Shown: piece by piece, positions 1 through 8,042 of the stretch | How the letters are laid out: each line of letters begins with the position of its first letter | How positions within the stretch are numbered: position 1 is the stretch's first letter | Source: Hydrocarboniclastica marina | Lineage (GTDB): Bacteria; Pseudomonadota; Gammaproteobacteria; Pseudomonadales; Oleiphilaceae | Length of the DNA stretch: 64,000 nt | NCBI RefSeq assembly: GCF_004851605.1 | Contig: NZ_CP031093.1 | Coordinates: 3,906,692 to 3,970,691, forward strand | Reading direction: 5' to 3' | Notes under the pieces: model-generated | What the model was told of the DNA's origin: nothing | Databases searched by the model: none | The model's input: the letters and a program-made list of their open reading frames with translations, nothing else | Program-made: the position numbers and the translations under genes

Positions 1-633
1 TATAGCGCCGCCCAGCTCCCAGAGGGCATGCAGCAGGGCCACCTGGCCATCGTTGCTTATAACCCAGCCAAGCATGGCCATACTCAGACCAAAAACCACT
101 ATTCCCCAGCCATCATCAATCGCGACGATGCCCAGGATAACTTTAGCCCGCAGCCCGGTATCGCCGCTCTCGCGCACGGTCTCTGACACGGCAGCGGGGT
201 CGGTAGCAACTGAAATCGCCGCGAGCGCGACGGCAACCACGAGCGGGAAACCCAGCAGACTCAAACCACCCCCGACTACCAGCCCGCCGCCGATAATCAC
301 GAAGAGAGACGTAATCAGAATGAGAGGGCCGGTGTCGCGCAGGCGGTCAACCGTCAGCTCGCTGCCCAGCAGGAACGCCACCATAACCAGCGCAAGCTGT
401 GTCAGCGGAGCGCTCAGTCCACCCAATATGTCGCCGCTCGCAGCGCCTAACCAGACCTGATGCACCACGGCAATGCCGACGCCGATCAGCATCAGAATGG
501 ATATTCGCGGCACCCGCGTTCGGCGGGCCAGAGTATCAGCGAAAATGCTGAGGGAAAGGATAACCCCCAACAGGACAATATTCAGTGTGGCTTGGGAGGC
601 CTCTGCCAGCCAGCCCTGGAAATGCTCAAGCAT
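1..633 (-). CDS. Cation/proton antiporter, C-terminus cut by window edge
   Basis: Inner-membrane monovalent cation/H+ exchanger of the CPA type (family inference). The 211 visible residues begin at ATG 633 and run off the left edge without a stop. They read as successive hydrophobic helices: residues about 16-32, then a segment containing VAFLLGSELT, then GPLILITSLFVIIGGG. The signature stretch SVATDPAAVSE and the later IVAIDDGWGIVVFG match the ion-binding TDP and DD regions of Na+/H+ or K+/H+ antiporters. An in-frame TGA lies upstream with no other ATG, GTG or TTG between, which supports this start. It diverges from the hydrolase at 863. Ion specificity cannot be told from the fragment. Confidence 0.85.
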   Translation of the reverse strand, partial: MLEHFQGWLAEASQATLNIVLLGVILSLSIFADTLARRTRVPRISILMLIGVGIAVVHQVWLGAASGDILGGLSAPLTQLALVMVAFLLGSELTVDRLRDTGPLILITSLFVIIGGGLVVGGGLSLLGFPLVVAVALAAISVATDPAAVSETVRESGDTGLRAKVILGIVAIDDGWGIVVFGLSMAMLGWVISNDGQVALLHALWELGGAI

Positions 634-862
634 GGGAACTGTCCGGTCGTCGCCTGCGTCAGAGGTTTGGTTGCGGTCGATCCATGGTTCGATCTTTTCA
701 ATGATCGGTATTGATTGGCCCGGTACTGGCTGTTCTGCACTGGCTATTGTTCAGCACTAGCTGCAGGTTATACATTAGTTGCAGCGCCTCCGAAAACCAC
801 GGCGCGATTCTCCGTCCGCTCGCGATGAGCGAAAACAATCTGCGAGCTCGAAGCGGACCATC
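634..862. other. Divergent intergenic region
   Basis: This 229-bp gap separates the divergent antiporter and hydrolase genes and must hold both promoters. No convincing sigma-70 boxes, operator palindrome or terminator could be picked by eye. Confidence 0.5.
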
Positions 863-1777
863 ATGGATCCACAGCACAGTTTTATAAACAGCCCCGATAA
901 TCACCGCATTCCGTTGGTCTCCTGGGCGCCGCAACATCCGTGCGCCGTCATGGTGATTGCCCATGGTATGGCCGAGCATGCGGCCCGCTATCAGGCCCTT
1001 GCGCACTGGCTTAACGAACACGGCGTAGCCGTGGTTGCCATCCAGCACCGCGGTCACGGCCCCAACTGTTCCGACGCAGAGCTTGGCCACTATGCCGACT
1101 ATCAGGGCTGGCAGAAAGTTGTCGACGACCTGGCACAAATAGTGAGTCATGCGCGAAAACAATACCCTGCGCTACCGCTGACTTTGTTCGGACACAGCAT
1201 GGGGTCTTTTATCGCCCAGGCCTTCGCCCAGCAGTACGGTGACCAGATTGATAACCTCATCCTCTGCGCGACCAACCGCATCGACAAGACAAAACTGAGG
1301 GTTTCCCTGGGACTGGTGCGCGCCATCCGGGCAATACGGGGCAAGCGGCACCATAGCCGTCTGATCGATCGTATGACGTTCGGCGCGTTCAACAAGGCCT
1401 TCACGCCCAATCGAACCACCCATGACTGGCTGAGCCGCGATCCGCAACAGGTCGACCGCTACCTGAAAGATCCGCTCTGCGGTTTTTCCTGTACCACCGG
1501 TCTGTGGTCCGACTTCATCGGCGGCATGCTGAAGATCAACCCGGCGATATGGCGCAAGGACCTTCCCGTGCATTTGCTCGCGGGCGACCAGGATCCGGTG
1601 GGAGAAATGGGAAATGGCTTCAGCCGCCACGTGGCTGACCTGCGCGCGGCGGGCGTTTATGTGGCCTCCGAACGGCTTTTTCCGGGTGCGCGACACGAGC
1701 TGGTGAACGAGACCAACGCGGATGAGGTTTGGGCATATATCCTGAACTGCACCCCGGGATCGACAGCCCACGCTTGA
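863..1777 (+). CDS. Alpha/beta hydrolase, monoacylglycerol-lipase type
   Basis: Serine hydrolase of the lysophospholipase/monoacylglycerol lipase group (family inference), about 304 aa. The oxyanion-side motif VIAHGMAEH is near residue 35, the nucleophile elbow GHSMGSF near residue 115, the acid is probably the Asp in LAGDQDPVG, and the catalytic His is in GARHELVNE. Length is normal for the family. ATG 863 is chosen because homologues start shortly before the first beta strand and the 28 codons upstream have no family features. No signal peptide is seen, so it is probably cytoplasmic. The substrate is unknown. It converges on the NlpC/P60 gene. Confidence 0.8.
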   Translation: MDPQHSFINSPDNHRIPLVSWAPQHPCAVMVIAHGMAEHAARYQALAHWLNEHGVAVVAIQHRGHGPNCSDAELGHYADYQGWQKVVDDLAQIVSHARKQYPALPLTLFGHSMGSFIAQAFAQQYGDQIDNLILCATNRIDKTKLRVSLGLVRAIRAIRGKRHHSRLIDRMTFGAFNKAFTPNRTTHDWLSRDPQQVDRYLKDPLCGFSCTTGLWSDFIGGMLKINPAIWRKDLPVHLLAGDQDPVGEMGNGFSRHVADLRAAGVYVASERLFPGARHELVNETNADEVWAYILNCTPGSTAHA

Positions 1778-1832
1778 AATAAATGGCCGTTGCAGAGCCA
1801 GGGTATTCTGGCCGGACCGATTACGATTGAAA

Positions 1833-2411
1833 TCAGCGTACCCGCCGGGCATGCCAGTAATTCTCACGCCAGTAGGGATTCGACAGCTTCGAAAGCATGA
1901 CGCCACGACTACTGGAGGCGTGCAGGAACAGGCCGCGCTCCAGATAAATACCCGAGTGCAGCTTGCCGTAGCCGGTCTGGAAAAATACCAGATCACCCGG
2001 CGCCAGCCGGTCGCGGGCAACGACCTGCCCAACCTGTTTCTGGCCGTCGGTGGTGCGCGGCAAGTCCAGGCCGAAGCGGTGGGCGAAGGTGTTCCAGACA
2101 AAACCTGAGCAATCGACTCCGGCCTTACTCATGCCGCCCAGCCGGTAAGGCGTGCCGGCCCACTCGGAATGTTGGGCGCGCAGTGCCTGAACGGTGCTGT
2201 GTGGATTATCGATGTTCGTCGTCGCATTGACGGCCATGGGCCTGGCCTGGAGCGTATGGCTGGGCGGGACACTGCTGCAGCCCGCCAGCAGCAACACCAG
2301 CAGAGCCGCAAGCACGCTCAGCCCGTTCAACGAGTCCGCACAGTTCCAGGCCGCTGGCGCGGCGCAGGGGTCTGGCTTCCGGTTTGTCGCCTGGGTCTTG
2401 ATTATGCTCAT
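1833..2411 (-). CDS. NlpC/P60 family peptidoglycan endopeptidase lipoprotein
   Basis: Cell-wall cysteine peptidase that would cut stem peptides of peptidoglycan (family knowledge). A lipoprotein signal with lipobox LLAGCSS precedes a linker and then a C-terminal NlpC/P60 domain: catalytic Cys in AGVDCSGFV, His in LHSGIYLE, and a following LHASSSRGV segment. It resembles Spr/MepS in size (about 192 aa). Start 2411 places the ATG a suitable distance before the hydrophobic signal; a longer frame to 2552 exists but adds an unlikely N-terminus. It diverges from the isocitrate dehydrogenase gene across a repeat-rich region. Confidence 0.85.
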   Translation of the reverse strand: MSIIKTQATNRKPDPCAAPAAWNCADSLNGLSVLAALLVLLLAGCSSVPPSHTLQARPMAVNATTNIDNPHSTVQALRAQHSEWAGTPYRLGGMSKAGVDCSGFVWNTFAHRFGLDLPRTTDGQKQVGQVVARDRLAPGDLVFFQTGYGKLHSGIYLERGLFLHASSSRGVMLSKLSNPYWRENYWHARRVR

Positions 2412-2641
2412 GAAGTTGCCCGTGTCAGAACGATGGGGATGGCCCGGGGTGATGTAAAATGGTCGATGGTTTGCAACAGGGGTTTCAGGTACGCCAGTGG
2501 CCAGTCTAGCCCGGTTTGGCGCAATTTTCCCTACCAGACCCTTTATACCCATGGGCGTAAAACGCTAATGTGGGACTGTTATTGCTGGGGGAGCGTCACT
2601 CCTGCAAGGCTGCCAGCCCTGTAGCCTAGTCCCGGCAGGAC

Positions 2642-2733
2642 ATTTTCGGCTGAGCATTTTCGGCTGAACTTTTTCCGCTGAACCCTCCCTGAACTATGGT
2701 TCAGGGAGGGCTCAGGGAAGGGTCAGGGAGAGC
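2642..2733. repeat. Tandem 14-bp and 11-bp repeats flanking a 12-bp hairpin
   Basis: Three units of 14 bp (ATTTTCGGCTGAGC, ATTTTCGGCTGAAC, TTTTTCCGCTGAAC) run from 2642 to 2683. They join a perfect 12-bp inverted repeat (2683-2694 with 2699-2710, loop TATG). Its right arm is part of three 11-bp units starting TCAGGGA at 2701, 2712 and 2723. The array lies between two divergent genes. A transcribed RNA hairpin would be very stable, but there is no T-run to make a simple terminator. Function is unknown. Confidence 0.75.
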
Positions 2734-2827
2734 AAGGTCAGGATGCCAGCTGATCGTCTAATTGAGACCTGCCGCTATCCGGTGTCTGATACACAATTGC
2801 CCGGGAACCGTTTGAAGGGAGAAGCCC

Positions 2828-4576
2828 ATGAGCAACAAAATCCAGGTTGAGTCGCCCCTTGTCATCCTCCACGGCGACGAGATGGCCCAGGTGGCGTTTG
2901 AGCAGATTCTCGACAGATTTGTCGCTGCCCACCTGAACATTAATCTGGTCGAGATCGATCTTTCCGCCGAGCACCGGCTACTGACCAATGGCCGGGCCGT
3001 TTTCGATGCCATTGAGGCACTGATGGAGCACGGCGTGGGCGTCAAAAACGCGGGCATGACCGTCAACCGCGACCAGCTTGATGAGCTGTTGGAGAGGCAT
3101 CCTGAAATCGAGCGGTCGAAGCTGGATCCGCTCGCGACCAAGTCCCCAAATGGTGCGATCCGGAAAGGTATCGGCGGTAATATCACCCGTGAAGATATCT
3201 ATTTCCGCAACCTACGCGTGCGTAAGCCGCACTGGATCGACCGGGATATCGAAGTCGACACCATGGAGAACGGTGGCATCAAGGACAGCTATAACGAGCT
3301 GTCTTCGGCCACCGGCGTGGTCAAGCTGCTGTTCGTGGGCAAAAGCGGCGACCCGTACGAGCTCCACCGCCGCGAAGTAAAGAAGGGCGATCCCTGGCTA
3401 CTGGCGACCAACAATATTGCCGACGTAAAGGAATGGGCCCACCGTTTCTTCCAGCGGGCCATCAATGAAAAACGCGACGTCTACCTGGGCCTGAAGGACA
3501 CCGTCATTGCCGGCTACGACGGCGTGATGCGTGCGGCAATCGAGACCATCTACAAGAACGAGTACCGGGACCAGTTCGAAAAGCTCGGCCTGCAGTACAA
3601 CTACGAGCTGGTGGACGCCCAGGCGGCGCGGATCGTCGCCAACCCGCCGGAGCGCGCCCTCTGGGGCGTGCCGGACAATACGACCGGCCGCAAATTGTAC
3701 AAGCTGCTCAACCAGCTCAAGCGTCACGGCATGCCTGACCGCCGGTCCCACGTGTCCATATCCCGCATGAGTGCGGGCGGCGGCGACCAGTACGGCAGTT
3801 TCAACATGCCGGCCCAGGAAGACGGCATTCTCAAGGTTGTTGTCGACGGCGTGGAAAAGCATGCGCGCTGGGTCAAGCAGGGCGACCCGATACTGCTGAT
3901 GTCCAATGATGCCGAGGCGATCAAGGATTGGGTCAGTCAGGTTTTCCGCGATGCTTCACGCAAGTACAAGGAAGTCTATTTCGGCCTGAAACGCGAATAC
4001 ATGGAGTACGATGACGTCTTCAGCGATGTTATCAATGAAGTACGCGAAGAGCTGGCCAAAGACCACACTCGCGTGCCGTCGTTCATGATCATGCGACCCT
4101 CGCGCCAGCTGATCAAGATGATCACCGATCCGCCGCGTAGTGCGCTCTATCCGTCCCAGAACCTCGACGGTGACATCTTCTCGGACATCTCCGCGGCGCT
4201 GGGCGGCAGCCTCGCCACTGCCAGCTCCATCATCGAGAGCAAGAACGGGACCATGCTGTTCGAGGCGCCCCACGGCACCGCCCACGACCTCTACCTGAAG
4301 TATCTCGAAACTGAAGGTAAGGAAGCGCACTTCAACCCGTCCGCGCTGATTTACGCGTTGGCTAATGCGCTGGAAACCATCGGCGAGCGGGAAAGCAACG
4401 AAGCACTGGTCCGTTACGCGACCAGACTCAAGCTCGCCCTGGAAGATACGGTAGGTGATGGCGTTGTCACCGCTGACCTCAAGGGCAAGACAACCGAGCC
4501 GGAGAGCGAGAAGGTGGTGGACATGCATGGCTTCCTTGATGCTGTAGCCCAGCGCCTGGGCGCCTCTGCGGCGTAA
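2828..4576 (+). CDS. icd: Isocitrate dehydrogenase, long form with duplicated clasp region
   Basis: TCA-cycle enzyme oxidising isocitrate to 2-oxoglutarate. Family residues are present: SPNGAIR near 106, GLKDTVIAGYDG near 221, LDGDIFSD near 446 and EAPHGTAHDLY near 479. At 582 aa it is about 165 residues longer than the eukaryotic-type NADP enzyme. The extra length is an internal repeat: residues 186-223 (KGDPWLL...VYLGLK) match 351-388 (QGDPILL...VYFGLK), and ANPPERALWG at 271 matches TDPPRSALYP at 433. In the coenzyme loop, Asp487 stands where the NADP-dependent enzymes carry Arg, so NAD preference is inferred. AAGGGAG precedes the ATG. The next gene begins 21 bp downstream. Confidence 0.8.
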   Translation: MSNKIQVESPLVILHGDEMAQVAFEQILDRFVAAHLNINLVEIDLSAEHRLLTNGRAVFDAIEALMEHGVGVKNAGMTVNRDQLDELLERHPEIERSKLDPLATKSPNGAIRKGIGGNITREDIYFRNLRVRKPHWIDRDIEVDTMENGGIKDSYNELSSATGVVKLLFVGKSGDPYELHRREVKKGDPWLLATNNIADVKEWAHRFFQRAINEKRDVYLGLKDTVIAGYDGVMRAAIETIYKNEYRDQFEKLGLQYNYELVDAQAARIVANPPERALWGVPDNTTGRKLYKLLNQLKRHGMPDRRSHVSISRMSAGGGDQYGSFNMPAQEDGILKVVVDGVEKHARWVKQGDPILLMSNDAEAIKDWVSQVFRDASRKYKEVYFGLKREYMEYDDVFSDVINEVREELAKDHTRVPSFMIMRPSRQLIKMITDPPRSALYPSQNLDGDIFSDISAALGGSLATASSIIESKNGTMLFEAPHGTAHDLYLKYLETEGKEAHFNPSALIYALANALETIGERESNEALVRYATRLKLALEDTVGDGVVTADLKGKTTEPESEKVVDMHGFLDAVAQRLGASAA

Positions 4577-4597
4577 TTGCGGTTTCGAGGACAGAAG

Positions 4598-5062
4598 ATG
4601 AAGCCGATACTCGTGATCTTGCTGATGAGCCTGTGTGTAGCGGTACAGGCGCTTGAGCCGGGAGACCGTCTGGAGCCCTTCGCCCTTCAGGATCAGTTCG
4701 AAGAAACCGCGCGCCTGAGTGACGCCACGGAACTGGTACTGGTGGCCAGCAGCCGGGCAGCGGCCAGTATTGTCGATGAGGCCATCAAGGCGCAGCCCGA
4801 GGGCTACCTCGAAGCGCGCAATGCGCTATACGTGGCCGATGTGTCCCAAATGCCCGGCTTTATCACGAGCTGGTTCCTGGTGCCGTCCATGCAATCGGCC
4901 AACTACCGGATACTGCTCGATTGGGACAGCGTGGTGGCGCCTGAGCACCTGGGCCAGGACGACTCCGTGCTCTGGCTGGAACTGGACCGCCGCGAGATCC
5001 TCAAGCGGCAAACCTTTACCTCCGCTGAGGATCTGCGGAAAGCACTCGAGCACAACACATGA
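4598..5062 (+). CDS. Exported thioredoxin-fold-like protein of unknown function
   Basis: About 154 aa. It begins with a cleavable-looking signal peptide (hydrophobic ILVILLMSLCVAVQA) followed by EPGDRLEPFALQDQFE, a pattern typical of the N-terminus of thioredoxin-fold proteins. No CxxC redox motif is present. The start at 4598 gives the signal peptide; a GAGGACAGAAG ribosome site lies just before it. The stop overlaps the crtZ start by 4 nt, and icd ends 21 bp upstream, so icd, this gene and crtZ may be co-transcribed. No function is assigned. Confidence 0.65.
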   Translation: MKPILVILLMSLCVAVQALEPGDRLEPFALQDQFEETARLSDATELVLVASSRAAASIVDEAIKAQPEGYLEARNALYVADVSQMPGFITSWFLVPSMQSANYRILLDWDSVVAPEHLGQDDSVLWLELDRREILKRQTFTSAEDLRKALEHNT

Positions 5063-5592
5063 GTATCACGCTGAACGCGCTGGTATTCCTGGTCACACTG
5101 GCCGGTATGGAAGCGTTTGCCTGGTTTGCCCACAAGTACATCATGCACGGCTGGGGCTGGGGCTGGCATCGTTCGCACCACGAGCCAAGGCAGGGCTGGT
5201 TTGAGGCGAACGACCTGTATGCGGTGGTGTTCGCAGGCCTGGCCATTGTGTTGATCGCCCTCGGCACGTCAGGCTGGCATCCCCTGGAATGGATCGGGGC
5301 GGGGATGACCGGCTACGGTTTTCTCTATTTTCTCGCCCACGACGGCCTGGTGCATCGCCGCTGGCCTTTCCATTATGTGCCCCGTCGGGGTTATCTGAAG
5401 CGGTTGTACCAGGCACACCGGCTGCACCACGCCATTAACACCAAGGACGGCTGTGTGTCTTTTGGCTTTCTCTACGTGCCGCCGCCCGAACAGCTGGAAA
5501 AGGACCTTGACAAGGTACGGAGCCAGCGGGCCAAACACAGGGAAGACAGGCACAGGGACAATCGTGAACAGAAGGGCGAACCAGCGGCTTAG
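5059..5592 (+). CDS. crtZ: Beta-carotene hydroxylase
   Basis: Membrane di-iron hydroxylase that adds hydroxyl groups to the beta-ionone rings of beta-carotene, giving zeaxanthin. The histidine clusters of the family are all present: HKYIMH near 25, HRSHHE near 36, HDGLVH near 94 and HRLHHA near 115, between hydrophobic segments. Length 177 aa is typical. It overlaps the preceding gene by 4 nt and faces crtB, 18 bp away. The C-terminus is a charged tail that includes a 15-bp tandem duplication (5533-5562). Its separation from the main crt operon implies independent control. Confidence 0.92.
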   Translation: MSITLNALVFLVTLAGMEAFAWFAHKYIMHGWGWGWHRSHHEPRQGWFEANDLYAVVFAGLAIVLIALGTSGWHPLEWIGAGMTGYGFLYFLAHDGLVHRRWPFHYVPRRGYLKRLYQAHRLHHAINTKDGCVSFGFLYVPPPEQLEKDLDKVRSQRAKHREDRHRDNREQKGEPAA

Positions 5593-5610
5593 GCGTCTGC
5601 CGCTCCAGCA

Positions 5611-6534
5611 TTAGACCCCATTAGGCGGCCGGTTCCAGAGCTCTGGCAAACGGGGCGACGGCTTACGGTAACGGGAGCCAAGCGCGGCCCCTGCGCCCCA
5701 GGCCAGCAAACGAAGCTTGTCCGCCTTACTGGTACTGACCCGCTCATCCCAGGCCGAAGCGCCCCTGCTACGCACCTCCAGCCCTATCTCCCGATAGACC
5801 GCCAGCGCTGTCGCAATCGCCCAGGCCGATCGCAGGGGCAACGCCGAAAGCCCTTCCCGAGCTGACTGATAGTAAGGCTCCGCCAGCGCGATCAGTCGCC
5901 CGGCCAGGCGCGCAAGGGCGGGCCGTCGGTCAGGCTCCGCCAGTGTCTCAGCGCAGAGTCCCTCTTCCCGCAGCCAGGCCGCGGGCAGATAGCAGCGCGC
6001 AATGGCGGCATCCTCGACGATGTCCCGGGCAATATTGGTCAGCTGGAAGGCCATGCCCAGGTCACAGGCACGGTCCAGCGTGGCCTCGTCCCGCGCGCCC
6101 ATGATCCAGGCCATCATCAGCCCGACAACGCCGGCGACGTGATAGCAGTACGTCAGGGTGTCTTCGATCGTGTCGTACTGGTACTCCCCCACGTCCATAG
6201 CGAAACCCTGAAGATGCTCCAGCAGGTAACGTTCAGGGAGCCCGTTCTGCTGCACCACGGCCTGCAGGGCGGCAAACGCCGGCTCGCTCATGGGTTCCCC
6301 GGCGCAGGCCCGATGTGTCATGGCTTCCAGCCTCTGCAGCACGTCGCTGTCGGTGAGGTGTCGCCCCCGACCCAGCTCCTGGCCATCGACCTGATCATCA
6401 CAATGACGACACCAGGTGTAGAGCATCATCACACTGCGCCGAGTGGGCGGATCGAACAGGCGCGCGGCCACGGCAAAACTTTTGGAGCCCGCCTGGATGG
6501 TCTGCTCCGCATGGGTCGCCAGGTGTTCGGTCAT
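5611..6534 (-). CDS. crtB: Phytoene synthase
   Basis: Condenses two geranylgeranyl diphosphates head to head to phytoene. The two aspartate-rich motifs are present: CDDQVDG near residue 45 and NIARDIVEDA near 165. The N-terminal SKSFAVAARLF pattern is typical of squalene/phytoene synthases. Length 307 aa is normal. It is the last gene of the fni-crtX-crtY-crtI-crtB operon and overlaps crtI by 4 nt (ATGA), indicating translational coupling. Confidence 0.95.
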   Translation of the reverse strand: MTEHLATHAEQTIQAGSKSFAVAARLFDPPTRRSVMMLYTWCRHCDDQVDGQELGRGRHLTDSDVLQRLEAMTHRACAGEPMSEPAFAALQAVVQQNGLPERYLLEHLQGFAMDVGEYQYDTIEDTLTYCYHVAGVVGLMMAWIMGARDEATLDRACDLGMAFQLTNIARDIVEDAAIARCYLPAAWLREEGLCAETLAEPDRRPALARLAGRLIALAEPYYQSAREGLSALPLRSAWAIATALAVYREIGLEVRSRGASAWDERVSTSKADKLRLLAWGAGAALGSRYRKPSPRLPELWNRPPNGV

Positions 6535-8042
6535 GCGTTGACCTCCGCCAGCATCAGCCCGGCTGTGGCCTTGGCGGAGCCGATGACCCCGGGGACACCC
6601 GCGCCCGGATGCGTGCCGGCGCCAACGATATAAAGATTGCTGATCTCGCGATCCCGGTTATGGGGCCGGAACCAGGCGCTCTGGGTCAGAATCGGCTCCA
6701 GTGAAAAAGCCGAGCCCAGGTGCGCGTTGAGTTCATCGCGAAAGTCCTCCGGCGTGAAAAAACGGCTGGTCACCAGATCCGCCCGCAGACCGGGAATGTA
6801 GTGCTCCTCCAGATAATCAAGGATACGATCGCGATAACGCGGCCCTTCCACAGACCAGTCGAGGGGCGCATGGCCCAGGTGCGGCACCGGTGCCAGGACG
6901 TAATGGGCACTGCAGCCCGGCGGCGCAAGCGACGGATCGGTTACGCAGGGCGCGTGAAGGTATAGGGAGAAGTCCTCCGACAGGGTGTCCTGGCTGAAGA
7001 TCTCCTGGATCAGCTCGCGGTAGCGGGGGCCGAAACAGACGGTGTGGTGCTGCAGGTTTTCAGGCACGCGCCTGAGCCCGAAGTACAACACGAACAGTGA
7101 CATGCTGAAGCGTTTGCGCCGCAGGGAGCGCGCCTGACGCTGACCCCGGGGATGCTGGCCCATCAATTTGGCATAGGTATGCACCACGTCGGCGTTGGAC
7201 GCCACGGCGTCCAGGGGAAACTGCCGGCCATCCTCCAGCACCACCGCCCGGGCGCGGTCCTGCTGTATGTCGATCCGGGCTACCGGCGCATTGAGTTCAA
7301 CCTTCCCGCCGATGTCCTCGAACAATTTGACCATGCCCTGCACCAGGGCGCCGGTGCCGCCCCGGGGGAACCATACGCCCCACTCGCGCTCCAGCGCGTG
7401 AATCAGCGTGTAGATGGACGACGTGGCAAAAGGGTTGCCGCCCACCAACAGGGAGTGAAATGAGAACACCTGGCGCAGGTGCGGGTCCTGAATAAACCGC
7501 GAAACCATGCTGTAAACGCTGCGCCAGGCCTGCAATCGCATCAGCTGGGGCCCGGCCTGAATCATGTCGCGAAAGGACAGGAACGGCACGGAACCAAGCT
7601 TCAGATAGCCTTCCCTGAACACCGCTTTGGAGTATTCGAGAAAGCGCCGGTAACCGTCCACATCAGCCGGGTTGCGGGCGTGGATCTGCCGATCAAGCTC
7701 GGCCTGATCATTGACGTAATCAAAAGGTGGCGCGTCTTCCCAGCACAGCCGGTAGAACGGCGCCACCGGCAGCAACTCGACATAGTCTGCAATGTTTTTG
7801 CCAGCCAGGCTGAACAGCTCTTCCAGCGAAGACGGGTCGGTAATGACCGTGGGCCCGGCGTCGAACGTAAAGCCCTCATCCTCGTAGACATAGGCCCGCC
7901 CACCGGGCTTGTCGCGCTTTTCCAGGAGGGTGGTCTGGTAGCCACCGGCTTGCAGACGGATGGCCAGGGCCAGCCCACCGAAGCCAGCGCCGATGACTAC
8001 GGCCCGCTTGGCCGCAGGGTTGGGCGATACGGATTGATTCAT
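6531..8042 (-). CDS. crtI: Phytoene desaturase, lycopene-forming
   Basis: FAD enzyme that introduces double bonds into phytoene; four steps give lycopene. The N-terminal dinucleotide-binding motif VVIGAGFGGLALAIRLQAGG is followed by GGRAYVYEDEGFTFDAGPT. The C-terminal flavin-contact motif reads YIVGAGTHPGAGVPGV. At 503 aa it matches bacterial CrtI length. It overlaps crtY upstream and crtB downstream by 4 nt each. The number of desaturation steps is inferred from the presence of crtY and crtZ rather than from sequence. Confidence 0.95.
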   Translation of the reverse strand: MNQSVSPNPAAKRAVVIGAGFGGLALAIRLQAGGYQTTLLEKRDKPGGRAYVYEDEGFTFDAGPTVITDPSSLEELFSLAGKNIADYVELLPVAPFYRLCWEDAPPFDYVNDQAELDRQIHARNPADVDGYRRFLEYSKAVFREGYLKLGSVPFLSFRDMIQAGPQLMRLQAWRSVYSMVSRFIQDPHLRQVFSFHSLLVGGNPFATSSIYTLIHALEREWGVWFPRGGTGALVQGMVKLFEDIGGKVELNAPVARIDIQQDRARAVVLEDGRQFPLDAVASNADVVHTYAKLMGQHPRGQRQARSLRRKRFSMSLFVLYFGLRRVPENLQHHTVCFGPRYRELIQEIFSQDTLSEDFSLYLHAPCVTDPSLAPPGCSAHYVLAPVPHLGHAPLDWSVEGPRYRDRILDYLEEHYIPGLRADLVTSRFFTPEDFRDELNAHLGSAFSLEPILTQSAWFRPHNRDREISNLYIVGAGTHPGAGVPGVIGSAKATAGLMLAEVNA

